Shown here piece by piece: positions 48,293 to 61,000 of a stretch of 64,000 nucleotides of DNA. The position numbers and the translations under genes were made by a program. Source of the stretch: Amblyornis subalaris (lineage: Eukaryota > Chordata > Aves > Passeriformes > Ptilonorhynchidae); NCBI GenBank assembly GCA_018881555.1, contig JACAXG010000092.1, positions 1,216,436 to 1,280,435 on the forward strand, given 5' to 3'. The stretch's first letter is position 1; each line of letters starts with the position of its first letter. The notes beneath the pieces were generated by a model, which worked only from the letters and a program-made list of their open reading frames with translations, ran no database searches and was not told the origin of the DNA.

Positions 48293-48690
48293 TGACAGGA
48301 ATGAACCTCAGGGTCAAAACTATTGTGAAAACTCAAGAGGCAAAGAGTTCATGACGAGGAAGACTACGCNTACTTCACATCTTTGGAACCCCCTACTCAA
48401 AATACACCCACCGACTCAAATCAAAGAGCAAACNACTCATGCTTGATGATATTTTAAGTAATTATCATACAAAGCGGGAATGGGAGGTGTTTATGCTATG
48501 AATATGCATTTTCTATTTTTAATATTTAGAACTTTTGTAGATAAAAGGACTCTGTATTATTTCACAAATTGGCGCTGCGTCTTTGGGAGCGATCCCACGC
48601 GGGCTCCGGCCGAATAAAACATACCACTTTCTAACTTTAATTAGTTGGAGGGTTTTTGTCCGTGAATATTTGATTTTTAATAAATCAGAA
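48293..48690 (+). mobile_element. Probable solo LTR, second family
   Basis: LTR-like sequence on plus, starting at TGACAGGAATGAACC. In order: a TATA-like ATAAAAGG at 48541-48548, a presumed start site about 25-30 nt downstream, a CpG-rich leader (GGCGCTGCG, GATCCCACGCGGGCTCCGGC), AATAAA at 48613-48618, and a U5-like stretch with TTTAATTAGTTGGAGGGTTT and TTGTCCGTGA. CpG density is far above the surroundings. The right end is uncertain (a candidate CA lies near 48687) and no clean target-site duplication or primer-binding site was found. No internal retroviral sequence follows, so a solo LTR is most likely. The text is familiar from avian ERV LTRs but was not searched. Confidence 0.65.
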
Positions 48691-51600
48691 GGATATACTG
48701 GGCTTTGGGAGCAAGGGAAGAAGTATCAATGGATTGCTCTCATACTTGGTGACCTTTCATCTCACCTTCCACTGACTGTTATGAAACCCTTCTGCCCACT
48801 CCTTTTGTCATTATAATCCTTTCACTTTGTGTAATCTAGAAGGAAACTTAAGTTTCAGATGATGAATTGACACCCCGAAACACTCTTTAATAGAACAAAT
48901 CCAAATCAAACTTTCACCAACAATTAAATACAGGGCATGTGTTATCTGTTTATAATATGAAACAAATTTTAGGAATCAACCACACATAGAGAAGAAATGT
49001 AGATGACACTGGTTCAAAATCATACTTATCCTTGCTGTCATTGGTATTTCATGACAACACTGGTATTTATGTACCAGCATCTTTTGGAAACACCTGCAGG
49101 CAACAGAGCAGAAGGTAGGAAGTGTTTTAATTCTTGCTCATCTGTGAAGAAAAGCTGTTCACTTCACTTGCATTTTGGTGAAGTGAAAGTTAAACTTAGC
49201 ATTAGCTCAGGTTAATCATGGGTAATGATGTTGTACATCTGCCCTCATGAATGTTTCTGAACTGTCATTCTCAAAGTTTGCTTGTTCTGGAGCTAGAGTA
49301 GGTGTTTTAAATCACAAGTTCCCAGAAAACCAGGCAGCATAATTAAAGTCAGATAGTGGCAAGTCTGTCATCTACATTTTGTAATTAACAAATGGATTCT
49401 TGATTTTTCTCTATACTGAAAGGCTGAAGTTTCCCCAAATTAATATTTTACTTGAAACCACCATGCCACATCATTGGAACAAAAATGTTTTTTTGTTTTT
49501 TCATATAAAAGTTATGAAAACAATGTTAAGATGTTATAGATTCATGAGGAAATATTCTAATTATAACCTTCATTTATTATAATACATCTCTGTGATGTTC
49601 TTTAAAAATACTGCATCCGTTTCAAAACTCCACTATTGGATAATTTAATTGCCCTTTATTAGTTCTCACCAGTTTATTTTATATAGCTTTTTCTGTTTGC
49701 AGCAGGTGTACTCCCCTGAAGACAAATCTCTTAATCATTAAAACAAATTGCCTGTAATTTTCTTGACAAGAGTAAACACGTAAATGTACAACTGTATATA
49801 AATTTCTTATGCGCTAACAAAGATTTTTTAAATTTCTGAAGATTTGATGACAGGAAGAGGAGGGAAGAGGAAGGTCAGTCTTCTGACCCGGTGAATAATT
49901 AAACTCCCTCTTCAGGCAATAACAGATTTTGTGCTACAAAGAGTGAAAAACCCCTGAAAGTCTAAAACGAGATTAATGTATTTGGTTTAAATTGGTGGTA
50001 AGGAAATTGTCTAAATAATTCTGGAAATAAAACAACATTATTGAAGCTTAACGTTACCAAGATTTTTTTCCCATGCAAATTTGTATATCAAAATATTGGA
50101 AGTCCACACACACACTTAATTATCTCTGTATGACATTGTCCTTCTTTATCTTTCTTATAAAATGTATCTTATACTGTTTTCCTCTAAAAATTAATTTTGT
50201 AAGGTGAGTTTCCTGTAACATGACTTGAATCTTTGTAGAAGAGAATAAACCCAAACTTTTATACCAGTTAAAATAAGCAGCTTATCTCTATACATTCTCC
50301 TTTCCCCTTCATTTTCCCAAACCAGCAGCAGATACCAAAACCATGCAAAGCCATCAGAGTTGCCACATTCATCCTTTTGACACTACATTTGCAAGATGAA
50401 ATCCTTTTAATATTTCTGGTTCGAGGCCGTATTTTTAAATGGCCTAAAGAAGTGATTCACTGCATGAAAAGAGAAGTCATGTTCAATGAGGAAATAACAC
50501 ATTTCAAAAGGAAGAGATAAATAACTGAGTTACTAAAAAAGAGAGGAAAAGAGTGAGGGCAATTTGCCTACATTTGTAATTGATAAATAAAAAAGATTTA
50601 CTTCTTCATTCCTTTTAAGTTGTAATTGTGATTGAAGACATTGAGCTCCATAAGAATAAAGAGATTCCAGCAAACTGATGTCAACCAGAAAAATACTATC
50701 CTGATTCATTTAAAGAATAACAGTTCTTTCCAGTACATGTGTACCTATTTTTTTTTACTGAAAAAACTTTTAAAAATACTTGGATTAAATAGCTACAGTA
50801 ACTAACTAAAATCTGATCATTGCACCACTAGAAAAATTGTGTGTTCTGATCCTCATAAAGTCTCATAAATAGAGAGCTCCCTTAATTATAACCGTCTGTG
50901 AGCACACTATCTTAAACCTAAAAATATAATGCATAAAATTTGATTAATTTTAATAATTTTCTTTCATCACAAAAAATTTTTTTTGAAACAATTAAATTAT
51001 AACTAATTATCAGTTTCTCCATATACATGGGAAGATTTTCTTGTTTTTCAATATTATATTATTCCTAAATATTAATTCAATAAGATTTTATTACTTAAAT
51101 ATCAATATCTGTTTGCCTGACTATTTGCTTCATTAGGACGCAACTCAAGTAAAAATTTTAAAACCTGTTGGAACAGAAAAAAAAAAATCCTTTATTTTTA
51201 GCAATCTTTGCCTGCATAAATAAATTTAAGTGAGAACACACCTAATCTTTTGTCATATAGAGCAATGTTCTTGTCAGTTGTTCAAATATCAGTAAAGGTT
51301 CATAAACACCAAATGAATATTAGTACTTAAAAAAAGGGTGAATTTCCAATGAGTTTGTCTTTTTTAAGCTAATGATAGAGAAATTAATGTTTGAAGTCTA
51401 ACTTAGGATAAAATAGAGAACACTGTTTATTCATATTTTCTTTACCTATTTCCACCAGACTTGTAATGTAATTCCCTACATGTTACTGTCTTATTCACCA
51501 AATTGTTTATTTTATGTTGCTTCTTAGTTTCAGTTTTAGGTACCTGAGCTCAAATAGCACTGTCACTTTCACAGGTTAGGAGTAACAACATCTATGTACC

Positions 51601-54600
51601 ACAATTTCATCCTTTTTTTTTCATATTCGAATGATGTTCACAATATTTCTTCTCTGCCACTGTTGTTTGTAAGCAAATAAGAGAAATTGATGAAATGCCT
51701 CACGTTTATAAGGAAAATGGTGCTTTTAGTGTAGATAAAATTATATTGACTACAAAAAGGGAATAAGGTAAAAGCAATTACATTTCTATTTCAACATCTT
51801 TTACTAACAGTAATATTAAATACCATTTAATACAAAATATATTAAAGTGTGTGTTACTTCTTCAGTCTAAAAATCTCTTTAAATACCTTCTTTATCTTCT
51901 CTGTATTCTACCAAAGTTTTTGGCAGAAGAAACAATTTACACATATCTGCATAGAAGTTCACAATAGCTTTTCATAAATCTAGGCAAATAAACCTTTCTT
52001 TTTACCCTCCAGGTATGGAAATAAGGGACTAAAGTTTGTGTTCCAAAAATTTGAAACAGATAAAAAATAAGCTCCCTTCAAAATGAGAGAGTAAGGAGGA
52101 TCTCTCTGGCTAAAATAAGAAAGAAACAGCTGCACAAGATTCATAGTTATCTTATGCAAAAAAGCCCCAAAGAAAATAATTGATTTTTTTTTCTTGTTCA
52201 AGACAATGGAAGCAAACTGAAAACTCCCTTTCTGCATTTCATAAAACAGTAGAAGCATGTGGAGAAAAAACCCTAAAAAAACCACCAAAAACCACAAAAC
52301 CAAACCACAAAACCAACAACCATCAAACTGACAGTAAAGGACATTATCCACAGATTTAACAATGTGCCACTCTGTGTGAGCATGAAGCTTCAGGATAAAA
52401 ACACATTTAAAACCAAAAACATTGCATCAGTTTATCACGGCTGTAATATCAACATAATTGAAGACAGGAATAGAATGGATTCATGTATCCAATAGAACTT
52501 AAGCAAGAATTAAACCTCACATTGCTCGAGGGTCAAGAAAAAAATGTTCAGGGTTTTGTTCTTATTGAATTGAAAAGGGAAATCATAAAATCCTTTGTAG
52601 TACCTCTTCTGCCCTATCACCCATGCCCCACCACCCAGCACTTCAAGTTGGAAAGTTACTGCTTCTCTAAAGGTGTAACATATCCCAACACATCCTAAAA
52701 ACACATCTCATTAACCAGAAGTAAAAATGTGACATATTTAAAGGAGCTATGGAAATATTACAAGAGAAAGGTTCTCTCCTTGTAGACACCAGACACAAAT
52801 ATTACAGTATTTGTGTAATATGTTAATAGCTATTTCCCTGAATACATTCCTATTGTCAGAAGGCATTGTCTGAACTAGCCCTATGTGGTTGGTTATATGA
52901 AATGACATATGTCTGAAGCCAGAAGGCTGTTCAGCAAGCAATGCCCTGTCATATGATATGACATATGTATGCACCCAGGCTATGGAGCAGCCACATTAAT
53001 AAGGGCTTTTCTGACTTAACAGATGAGCTCTCTATTTATATGATACCTATAAAAGAACATTTTCTGCTTCTTTAAGCCTGCTTGTAATAGGGAAGCAACA
53101 AAAAACTGAGAGTAGAAAGCAAGCTCTTTCTTAGTGCGGCATTCTTCCAAGAAAATGTATGTGATGCTTAACATGTCTGAATTTAATTCAACAACTCTGT
53201 AATTATGGTTTCCTAAGAGATGCCATTTATATGGTACTCTGCCATTTTCTGAAGTGATGCAGTTGAAAAGTTAAGTGTCTTGCAGAAACTTCTGGTAATG
53301 CAGGAGCTGTGTGAGCTAATCTCAGGCAATTCTACCACTCTCATGGAAATATATATCAATGCTATTAAAATACTGCAGAGAATATTTATACAGTGAGCAA
53401 TGACTGAAAAACAGAGAAGGTTCTGGATTTAAATATGTGTACTTTCTTCCATCTTTTTGAAATAAACTAGTCCAAACAAGTGTAATTCTTAAGAGTTAAC
53501 AGTGTAATTTAAAGTAAAAAAATCATGGGGAAGCACTTGTAGTGCTTATTAGGAGCTGCAAACTCCAATAAGCATGTACAGCTTCCAGCTGTAAAGTATT
53601 TAACACAGCTATAAACCAGCCTTCTTACAAAACTATTTAGTCTTCACTTTACTAATTAATTATTCTGACAAGAGTAGAAAAACCATCTGTTGGTATGTTT
53701 ACTCTTGGGAGGAAAGGGTTAAAAGTGGAAGAATGCTGAAGAGGATAGTAAATTTACTCAAATGAGCTCGCAGCTGGGAATGCTAAGAATACCAGGGTGG
53801 GCAAATTCCATTTATTATGCCTAGCGTTGTTCAACCTCTACCTGTTTTGAGAAGTGGAACTCCTGTGTACAGATAACACACTCTCACAGACAAACCTGAG
53901 CCTCCTGCTGGGAGAGAAAGAGATCATGAAAGCACAGCCTTGTGTTAAACTGCACGTGCACAAAGCCCTTTGATATATTGCAGACCCTTGCAGGTGTGGG
54001 ATCTTCTGTACTGTCCAGACACATTTCTGGACATACAATGTGGATGTGTTGTCTGTGATGTCAAGAGGAATCACAGAGAAATCAAGGTGAAATTGAAGTT
54101 CATTATTGTTAAAATTCTTATAAAATATTTTTTTAAAGAATAATTAATAGATTTTCCATGACATTCTTATATATATCAAATCAAATGCATGGGTTAAGTA
54201 GTATTAGAAGAACACAAAGGAGAAGAAGTGAAAGAGAATTCAGCAGAGAATGAGAAAAGAAGAAAAAGTGAGTGTAAACCTAAAGTTGATTGGTTTGAGA
54301 TTTCTTTTTTTTTTACTTTTTGCTATAATTTTTGCTATACACTTTTTCATGCTTACACTTAGAAAGTGCAAGTGGCCAAATTTTGGAGAGCCAAGTTTCA
54401 ACAGCTGTGGAAGATTTTACTTCAGCAAGGCATAAAATGTTGAACATGCTGAAATTAAGATATTCATTGTCCCATGTATCTTATGAGCAGCCAAGTCCTT
54501 TTCCAGGACAAATTCATTGATTTAAAATAAATTATTCAACACCTTAAATGGTTTCAGTTGATTAATAACTTTCACAGTTATAAGTGTTTACTTCAACTAC

Positions 54601-54639
54601 ATTTGAATCTATCCAGTTCAGAGGAGTCCAGCTATTGCA
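48691..54639. other. AT-rich non-coding DNA with small repeats
   Basis: No gene recognised across about 6 kb. It includes an A/C-rich low-complexity tract at about 52271-52320, a pair of 21-bp direct repeats with two mismatches (52895-52915 and 52951-52971) and the hairpin at 53529-53586. Open frames reach 123 codons (minus, 51980-52351), but that frame runs through the A/C-rich tract and looks spurious. Confidence 0.5.
53529..53586. other. Imperfect long hairpin, 22 paired bases
   Basis: Arms pair as GGAAGC with GCTTCC (6 bp), TGTA with TACA (4 bp), TGCTTATT with AATAAGCA (8 bp) and GGAG with CTCC (4 bp). They are interrupted by a 3-nt bulge, a 1x2 internal loop and one bulged A, with a 7-nt loop (53556-53562). 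Two smaller perfect hairpins overlap or follow it (53531-53547 and 53577-53593, each 7-bp stems with 3-nt loops). The shape recalls a short microRNA precursor, but pairing does not clearly extend beyond 53529 and 53586, and no known microRNA is recognised. A cruciform or a relic of a palindromic element is equally possible. Confidence 0.6.
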
Positions 54640-55053
54640 CTTTTTGTATCTTTGCACAGTGAAGGGCACAGACAACTGGGACTTTCAGGCTGGAAAAGCA
54701 AGGGCTTATGAGGACCATACTGATGTCTATAAATACATGATTGGAAGTGATGAGGACGAGAGATGGACTCTTTTCGGTGTACCCAGTGACAGGAGCATGA
54801 AGGCAAGGAGCTTGAATTGAAAAACATGAAATTCCATCTCAACAGTAAAAACTCCTTTTTTGCTCTGAGGGTCATCAAACACTGGAACAAGACACCCAGA
54901 CAAGTTGTCAAGTCTCCATTCTTGGAGACATCCAAAATCCAACTAAACACAGTCTCTGACAATTTGCTGTATCTGACTCTGCTCAGGTAGTAAAATGTTG
55001 GAGTAGATGATCTCAAGAGGTCTCTTTCAACCTAAATAATTCTGTGGTTTTAT
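54640..55053 (+). mobile_element. CR1 LINE 3' portion, older subfamily
   Basis: Decayed CR1 in forward orientation: GATGTCTATAAATACATGAT, TACCCAGTGACAGGAGCATG, AATTCCATCTCAACAGTAAA, TCATCAAACACTGGAACAAG, CATTCTTGGAGACATCC, GATGATCTCAAGAGGTCTC and AACCTAAATAATTCTGTGG. The CAAACACTGGAACA and CCATCTGAACA-type blocks match the older CR1 subfamily also seen at 35440. It is well diverged and non-coding; the 132-codon minus frame here is an antisense shadow. Confidence 0.88.
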
Positions 55054-58000
55054 GTAATAGTTTAGGAGAAGTCAATAACGAAAATAATCACAACTACTCA
55101 GTTTGTATGCCATATAGCAGGAATTTCTGACATTCTAGTCCATATTGTGGTAGAAGAAGAGGAAAAGGAGGAAATGGAGAGAGAAAAGATTTAAAAATGA
55201 GGAAAAGCATAAGTTAGGAGGGAACTAGGAAAAATGTAAGAGAGAAGAGAAAAAGACAAGAACAAATCATGTACAAACTCCTAGCAAACACCTATTTAAT
55301 TGCACTGTCTAATGCTTAAACAAGAGAAGTGAGAGTAATAAGGAAAAGCAAGTTGGGAACTAAGTATTCTGGAAAAGAGAACAGAAACTTTTCAACCCTT
55401 ACTCAAAGGGTAAGACAAATAAATAGGAGGGAGAATAAGAAGGATAATGGAAGCAGATATCATCATTGATATTATAGACACTCTTTTTCAGTACATTCAC
55501 ATTTGTCAGCACCTCTCATTCACATAGTTTAAGAGTGAAAATTTTTAAATAACATCAAAGAATAGTAATTTCTGTGGTGTATCACTGACTTTATTCAGAT
55601 TAAATCTGAGAGTAAATATATGTAACGACCATCACAGGATAAAGGAGATCAGAAGCTATGGGTCGTCATTAAAAGTGAGAGTCTGCCTGATTTCTTCCTG
55701 ATATGTTGTGGAAGGAATTGTGCATTTTTACCACCACATTTTTAAAGTCTGCTTAGATGGTAGGAAACACCTTTCATAGATTTTGAAATTCATTTGTTTG
55801 GTTAATGAGACGTGAAGATAATTATTCATCCCTTATTTTCCCCTTCCCCTCCTTGTTTCATCAGTGAATTTATCACTGAATTTGAAACAAAAAAGATTTA
55901 TTATGTATGTTATATTATGCGAAGTTCCTATTAAAACCTTGCTGCTGTTTTCATGCAGATGAATAGCTATACTGGTTGTTAATGGATATATTAAACTAAC
56001 TATGAGTTTCAAGGAGCCATAGTACGAGTCTCTTGCTGCCAAAGGTCTACTTTACACAATAGTAAGGAAGTTAATATGAAAGCCTGAGTCAGTAAATAAC
56101 TTGCATCTTCTTATTTTTCAGTCAAATGTGTTGTCCAAGGACAGTTTATTTATGCATAAGCTAAATTTTTAATGGTAGCATATATCCAAGGTTAGCTACA
56201 GATACCTGAATGTCATGACCAAATAAGCCATGAGACACACCTTGAGTATAAATCCACTGAATACTTTATTTGTAGTATCCTGGTAACTACAAGTTAAATG
56301 AAAATGTAAGATGTTACATAAAGGTCAATTGACATTCATATATTCACAGTAGCATTCTTTCCTTTGTTTTTGTCTGGTTGGACTGTATCATTAAACAGAG
56401 AAACACAAGCTATCAGGTTGAAGGTTGAGGTACATTCCATGAAGGACAAAGCCCCAGTGTATTGTGAACATCTCAGTAAACAAAATTCTTCATGAAAAAA
56501 ATCTGGAAGTCACAGGCTGGAATATAAAAAAACTGGTCCATAATAGAGTAGGTACTTCAACGTAGCTTGAATATGTTCTTAGTACCTTCTTCACATTATG
56601 CATGTTCTTACTGTTTATGAGAAAGTACTTAAACCAAAATTGANATGAAGAGAACAAATAAACAAAAAACCACAAACCCCTTTCAAGTTAATTTTCAGGA
56701 AGTATTTTAAAATTTGACTTTTCTAAAATGGTTTTGCTGACATTTCTGTAACATTTTTCTGATTTCTCAATGGAGAAAATGAAGTCATATAATGTATTAA
56801 TTAAAAAAAGAAACCAAACCCACAATTTGTTGTTCATCAAACAACTCAACTTTGATATATTCACATATGTCGTAGTTGAATGTCAGAGGACAGCTTTATA
56901 GACATATTAATTAGAGGAAACTAATTTCAATAGTCCAACAGATATAACACTGAAAGTTACTACCTAGTGAGAACTCAAGTAGAAATTTCTTATATCATGC
57001 CATATTCTATGTTACATTAGAGTCTTACTTTAAAGGTTACTTCCTAGCTGGAAAATATATAATTGCTCCATCTGCCAACCCTACAGCATCATAGTACTGT
57101 CAAAAGTGCCATATGTGGAAAAGTCAGACGGTTGGTCTGTTTATCTAATATATATATCCCATAGAACCTGTGAAATCAAATGGTAACATCTCTCAACAGA
57201 GCTCAATGTACATCGTGAATGTTTGTTTATCTTTTTCCCTTTTAAGTAAAGTAGGTGATATGGTATTGTTGGAATGAGCTCATCAAGTTTATTATTTTAT
57301 CCAGGAAGACAAGTTAATTCTGCTCACCACTGTAGATCTGAGTTTTCTGAAGAGACCTCACACTGAAGAAATGTAATTGCAAATTTATATTTTTAAAGCA
57401 CCATGAATTCTGGACAAAATAATTTGTGCAAATACCAGTCTTTTTATTTCTATCTTGTAAGCATCTGGATGCAAAAGTTGAAATTTATGAAGTTAATATT
57501 GGAAGCTGGTAATGAAGTCTGTTTGTATGACAAATCTGGACTGAAAGGAAAAGCTAACTTCTACTTGTTCTTTGGTCACAAATAATGGATAAAGAGCCTT
57601 TGTGTTCATCTTTTTCTTGTCCTGAACATGGGCCTGTTACCCAGTGAACAACACCAATTCACACACTGAGGGGAGGTATTTCAATTTATGTCTAGTCTGT
57701 GCAAATTAGGGAGCTGGATGGTAGCCCATAAAAGGCTGGCTTCCCTGTCATCGAAACTTTACACTATTTACACATTTTAGCAAACTAAGGCATCAGCATT
57801 CACTGGTTACAGATTAATAACCTTTTAATTAATTCGTACTCAAACCCATATTTGCTTGTTATATCTCTCACTTCTCAAGTTAATTAGTCCAGTACACTTC
57901 CCTCCATTTGAGTCAGGGGTCCATTTCCAGAAGGTGGTCGATGAGCTTGTGAACTCTCATNGCCAGAATTACTTTTCCCCCAGTTACTGCTCAGTTCTGC

Positions 58001-61000
58001 TGACTTCATTCCTGGTGGCTATCATCCAGACTGCCCACTAATTTGGGGATTGTATTCCTTTTTCCTTAAAACAAAAGATTAGCCAAACATACAATGTTCA
58101 CAATCCAATTGCTTACTCCTAAGCATCCAGCTACATCTACTGATTAACAACTAAAGAAAAACAAGTTAATGAAGTTTGATTCAAATCCTCAGGGGTTCAA
58201 CATCATTTTTAGTGTAAAAGAGAAGAGAAAGTGTTAAGTGATTAATACCTGAAAGTATAATATATTTCTTAGATATTGCATCCAGCTTTACTGTAAGTCA
58301 AGTTATTAGAACAAAGTGGTATTTGCAAAAAGGAGTTCTGTTTCCAGTCTTCACTGGGAGGGTGGAAGGAAAAAAAAAAAAAAGATTTGATAAAGTTTCC
58401 AGAACTTCTACTCTAAGTAGCTGCTTTTCTGTGATTACAATGTTTCTCCTCAAATACAACCATTACAGAAACACGATGTCATTTATTGACAGCATGTAAT
58501 GTTGCATTATAAGTTATAATTCAATGAAGCTATTCACTCTACACAAATATTACCTTCCTTTAAAAGAGGCTTATAACCTAAGGCAGCAAGTTAATACATA
58601 TTTGCCCTGCTAATATATTTACAAGCCATTTCAACTACTTTGTTCATGCATGAGAGAGTCATCTGAATAATAACTTTGTTTAGAATGACATTATGAAAAA
58701 TGCTCAGTTAGAATCAAAGCACTTTTAGAAGACATTGAAAATAGAATCAACTCTAAACTTGAACAAGACTGTCTCCAACAGCAGGAAAGAAAAAAAAAAA
58801 AACAACACAAAAAGCACGTGAATGTTTAAAGCTCCCTTTCTTTCTTCTGTTAATTCCTTAGCTCCTTTCAGTCTTCTTTCAGTCTTTATGAGCTGGTGTG
58901 GGTGGTGTGGGTAGTTATGAATCAAAAGGTTTTATATCAGTATGAATATGGCCATCTGCAGTCCATGCTAGAGGATAATCCCCTGGGTCCTCTGAGAAAC
59001 CAGAATAAGGACAGACAACTTTGTGCTTGGTGTTCATTCCAGTGAGTAGTTTTTCTGGTGAACACCTATTGCACCAGTGTTGCACTTGCCAAAGCACTTC
59101 TGCTAAGAATGCATGTATGACTAATACATGGTGTTAAATCAAAAGATGTATGAAACAAAGGAACAATATTTCCTTGATTTGTTTGCCATTTTTTTACATC
59201 TATTCTAGTAACACTCTTGTGTACCAAGAGAAGAAATTCTGAATTCAAAACTGACTTAGTAAGCATTTGTGAGAAAATTTCATGTATTTACATTTCATAA
59301 TTTTACATAAAAAGTCTCTATGCAAAGGCACACATGCCTACACATATACAGAGGAACAGTCTTAATTCTTTGACAGTATAAGGAAAATTTTTCCACTCTC
59401 CAGTACTCAGACAGTATCCTCCTACTTCTGGTTTTAATGCATCTGGCCATTTTCTCTGTAGCACAGACCAACTTTTTCATAGATTTTAGAGATAAGGGTC
59501 ATTTGTGTTGTATGCTTATGGAAAATAAGCAAGTGTTTTCAGAACATTCATAATGTTAATGGTGCATCATGTTTCATTTTCTGTTCCAGACCATATTTAC
59601 TAAACGGCAGAAAGACTGCTTTTCTTGGTTTTTCTTCCCCCAAACCTATTGTTTTTTTCTTCCCCCAAACCTATTGTTTTTTTCTTCCCCCATGATTTGT
59701 CAGTCTTGGTCTGCAAACATTAAAGCTCAAATGCATGAAGGGAATCACCTCCACCTCTCACCTGTTTTGTGGTCAACTCCATAATTCCTTACCAGCATAA
59801 CCAACAGGAACGTATTTTTCAGTGCACAACTGAATACACCTCCCATAGAAAATGTGTGGTTTAGAGCAAAGATTTTATTCCAAAGTCAGAAAAGACGAAC
59901 AGGAATCTCTGAGTAATACTTTGGAGGTGACACAATGTGACTGTAGAAATAGAAAAGAAATCATCAGAAATGCAAACATTTTGTTTTGTACAATTCGGAT
60001 GAAAATATACGGTGAGATAAACAGAGGCAGTTATATTGCTATGAAGACCACGATTTCCCACAAATAATACAAAACTCTGTCACTTTAATAAAAAAATTAA
60101 AAGAGAGCTTTGGATGACATCCAAACAGTCTTTTTTATCACCTTCTCTTCATTCCCACTGGGTCATACATTACAAGTTTCTTTGATTTTTTTATTTCTCT
60201 AAAATTAAAACACCTAGTGCCTTTTCCCTCTCTGGTAACAGCATTTCATTTCCTTTGGGATGTTCCTTTTTCTATTCCCATCTCTCCTCACACCTCTTCC
60301 TTCCAATCTAGATTTTGATAAATTATCAAAAGGAGAAAGAAAAACAATTACATAGAGGAAAACTTGGGGAATACAATGAAGAGACAACTACTCTTGCTGA
60401 CTCCAGCAAGATGAACATAAGCAGAATGTTAAATACTCATAAAATGCAGCTAAAATTAAACATTTCTCCCTCATGCTAAGAGGAGGCTTACCAAATCAGA
60501 ATCTGAAACATTGCAGTGGCGGGAACCGGTACAAACTTGTTCCTCAGCTTGCACAGCTGCGATGGTCCAGACCGCTAGCCAGAATTTACACATGGTTCAT
60601 CCGCCTGGCTAAGCTCGTATCCTTCCTGACTGGTTGTTTTGTTTCTCCAGAACAAAGCTTTTTTACTGTCAGACCTCATAAATGTCTCAGCAGCTAAATT
60701 TTCTGTGAGTATCAATTCCCTCCTCCTTCCGTTGTGTGCACTTTCGGGCAAATTCTTCTAGGGAAGAGAGAAAGAATTAGAGAACTTTTCCAGTTTTGTC
60801 CCTGCTACCTTTTTCTGTTAAGTGACTCCTTGAGGACAGAGCAGGGAGATTTTTCATTTGATTGCTCGGCTTACAAGAGCAGCATGCAAGGAAGAACAGG
60901 CCAAACATATTTCTGTTTTCCCAATCTTCTCACGTTTTCCATGAGGAAAGGAGAAGAAACAAGACAATCAGGCCCACAGACACTGGGCTATTTCCAAACC

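Noticed and set aside
51980..52351. 123-codon minus-strand frame
   Set aside because: Part of it runs through an A/C-rich low-complexity tract and the predicted protein is a string of F, L and V; not credible as a gene.
53531..53586. Similarity of AGTGCTTAT in the hairpin to the miR-17/20 family
   Set aside because: Only nine bases match, they are not in the right place for the seed, and the rest of the hairpin differs; no family membership is claimed.
59634..59691. Repeated units resembling a CRISPR array
   Set aside because: The units abut directly with no spacers, and the DNA is vertebrate; it is a minisatellite.
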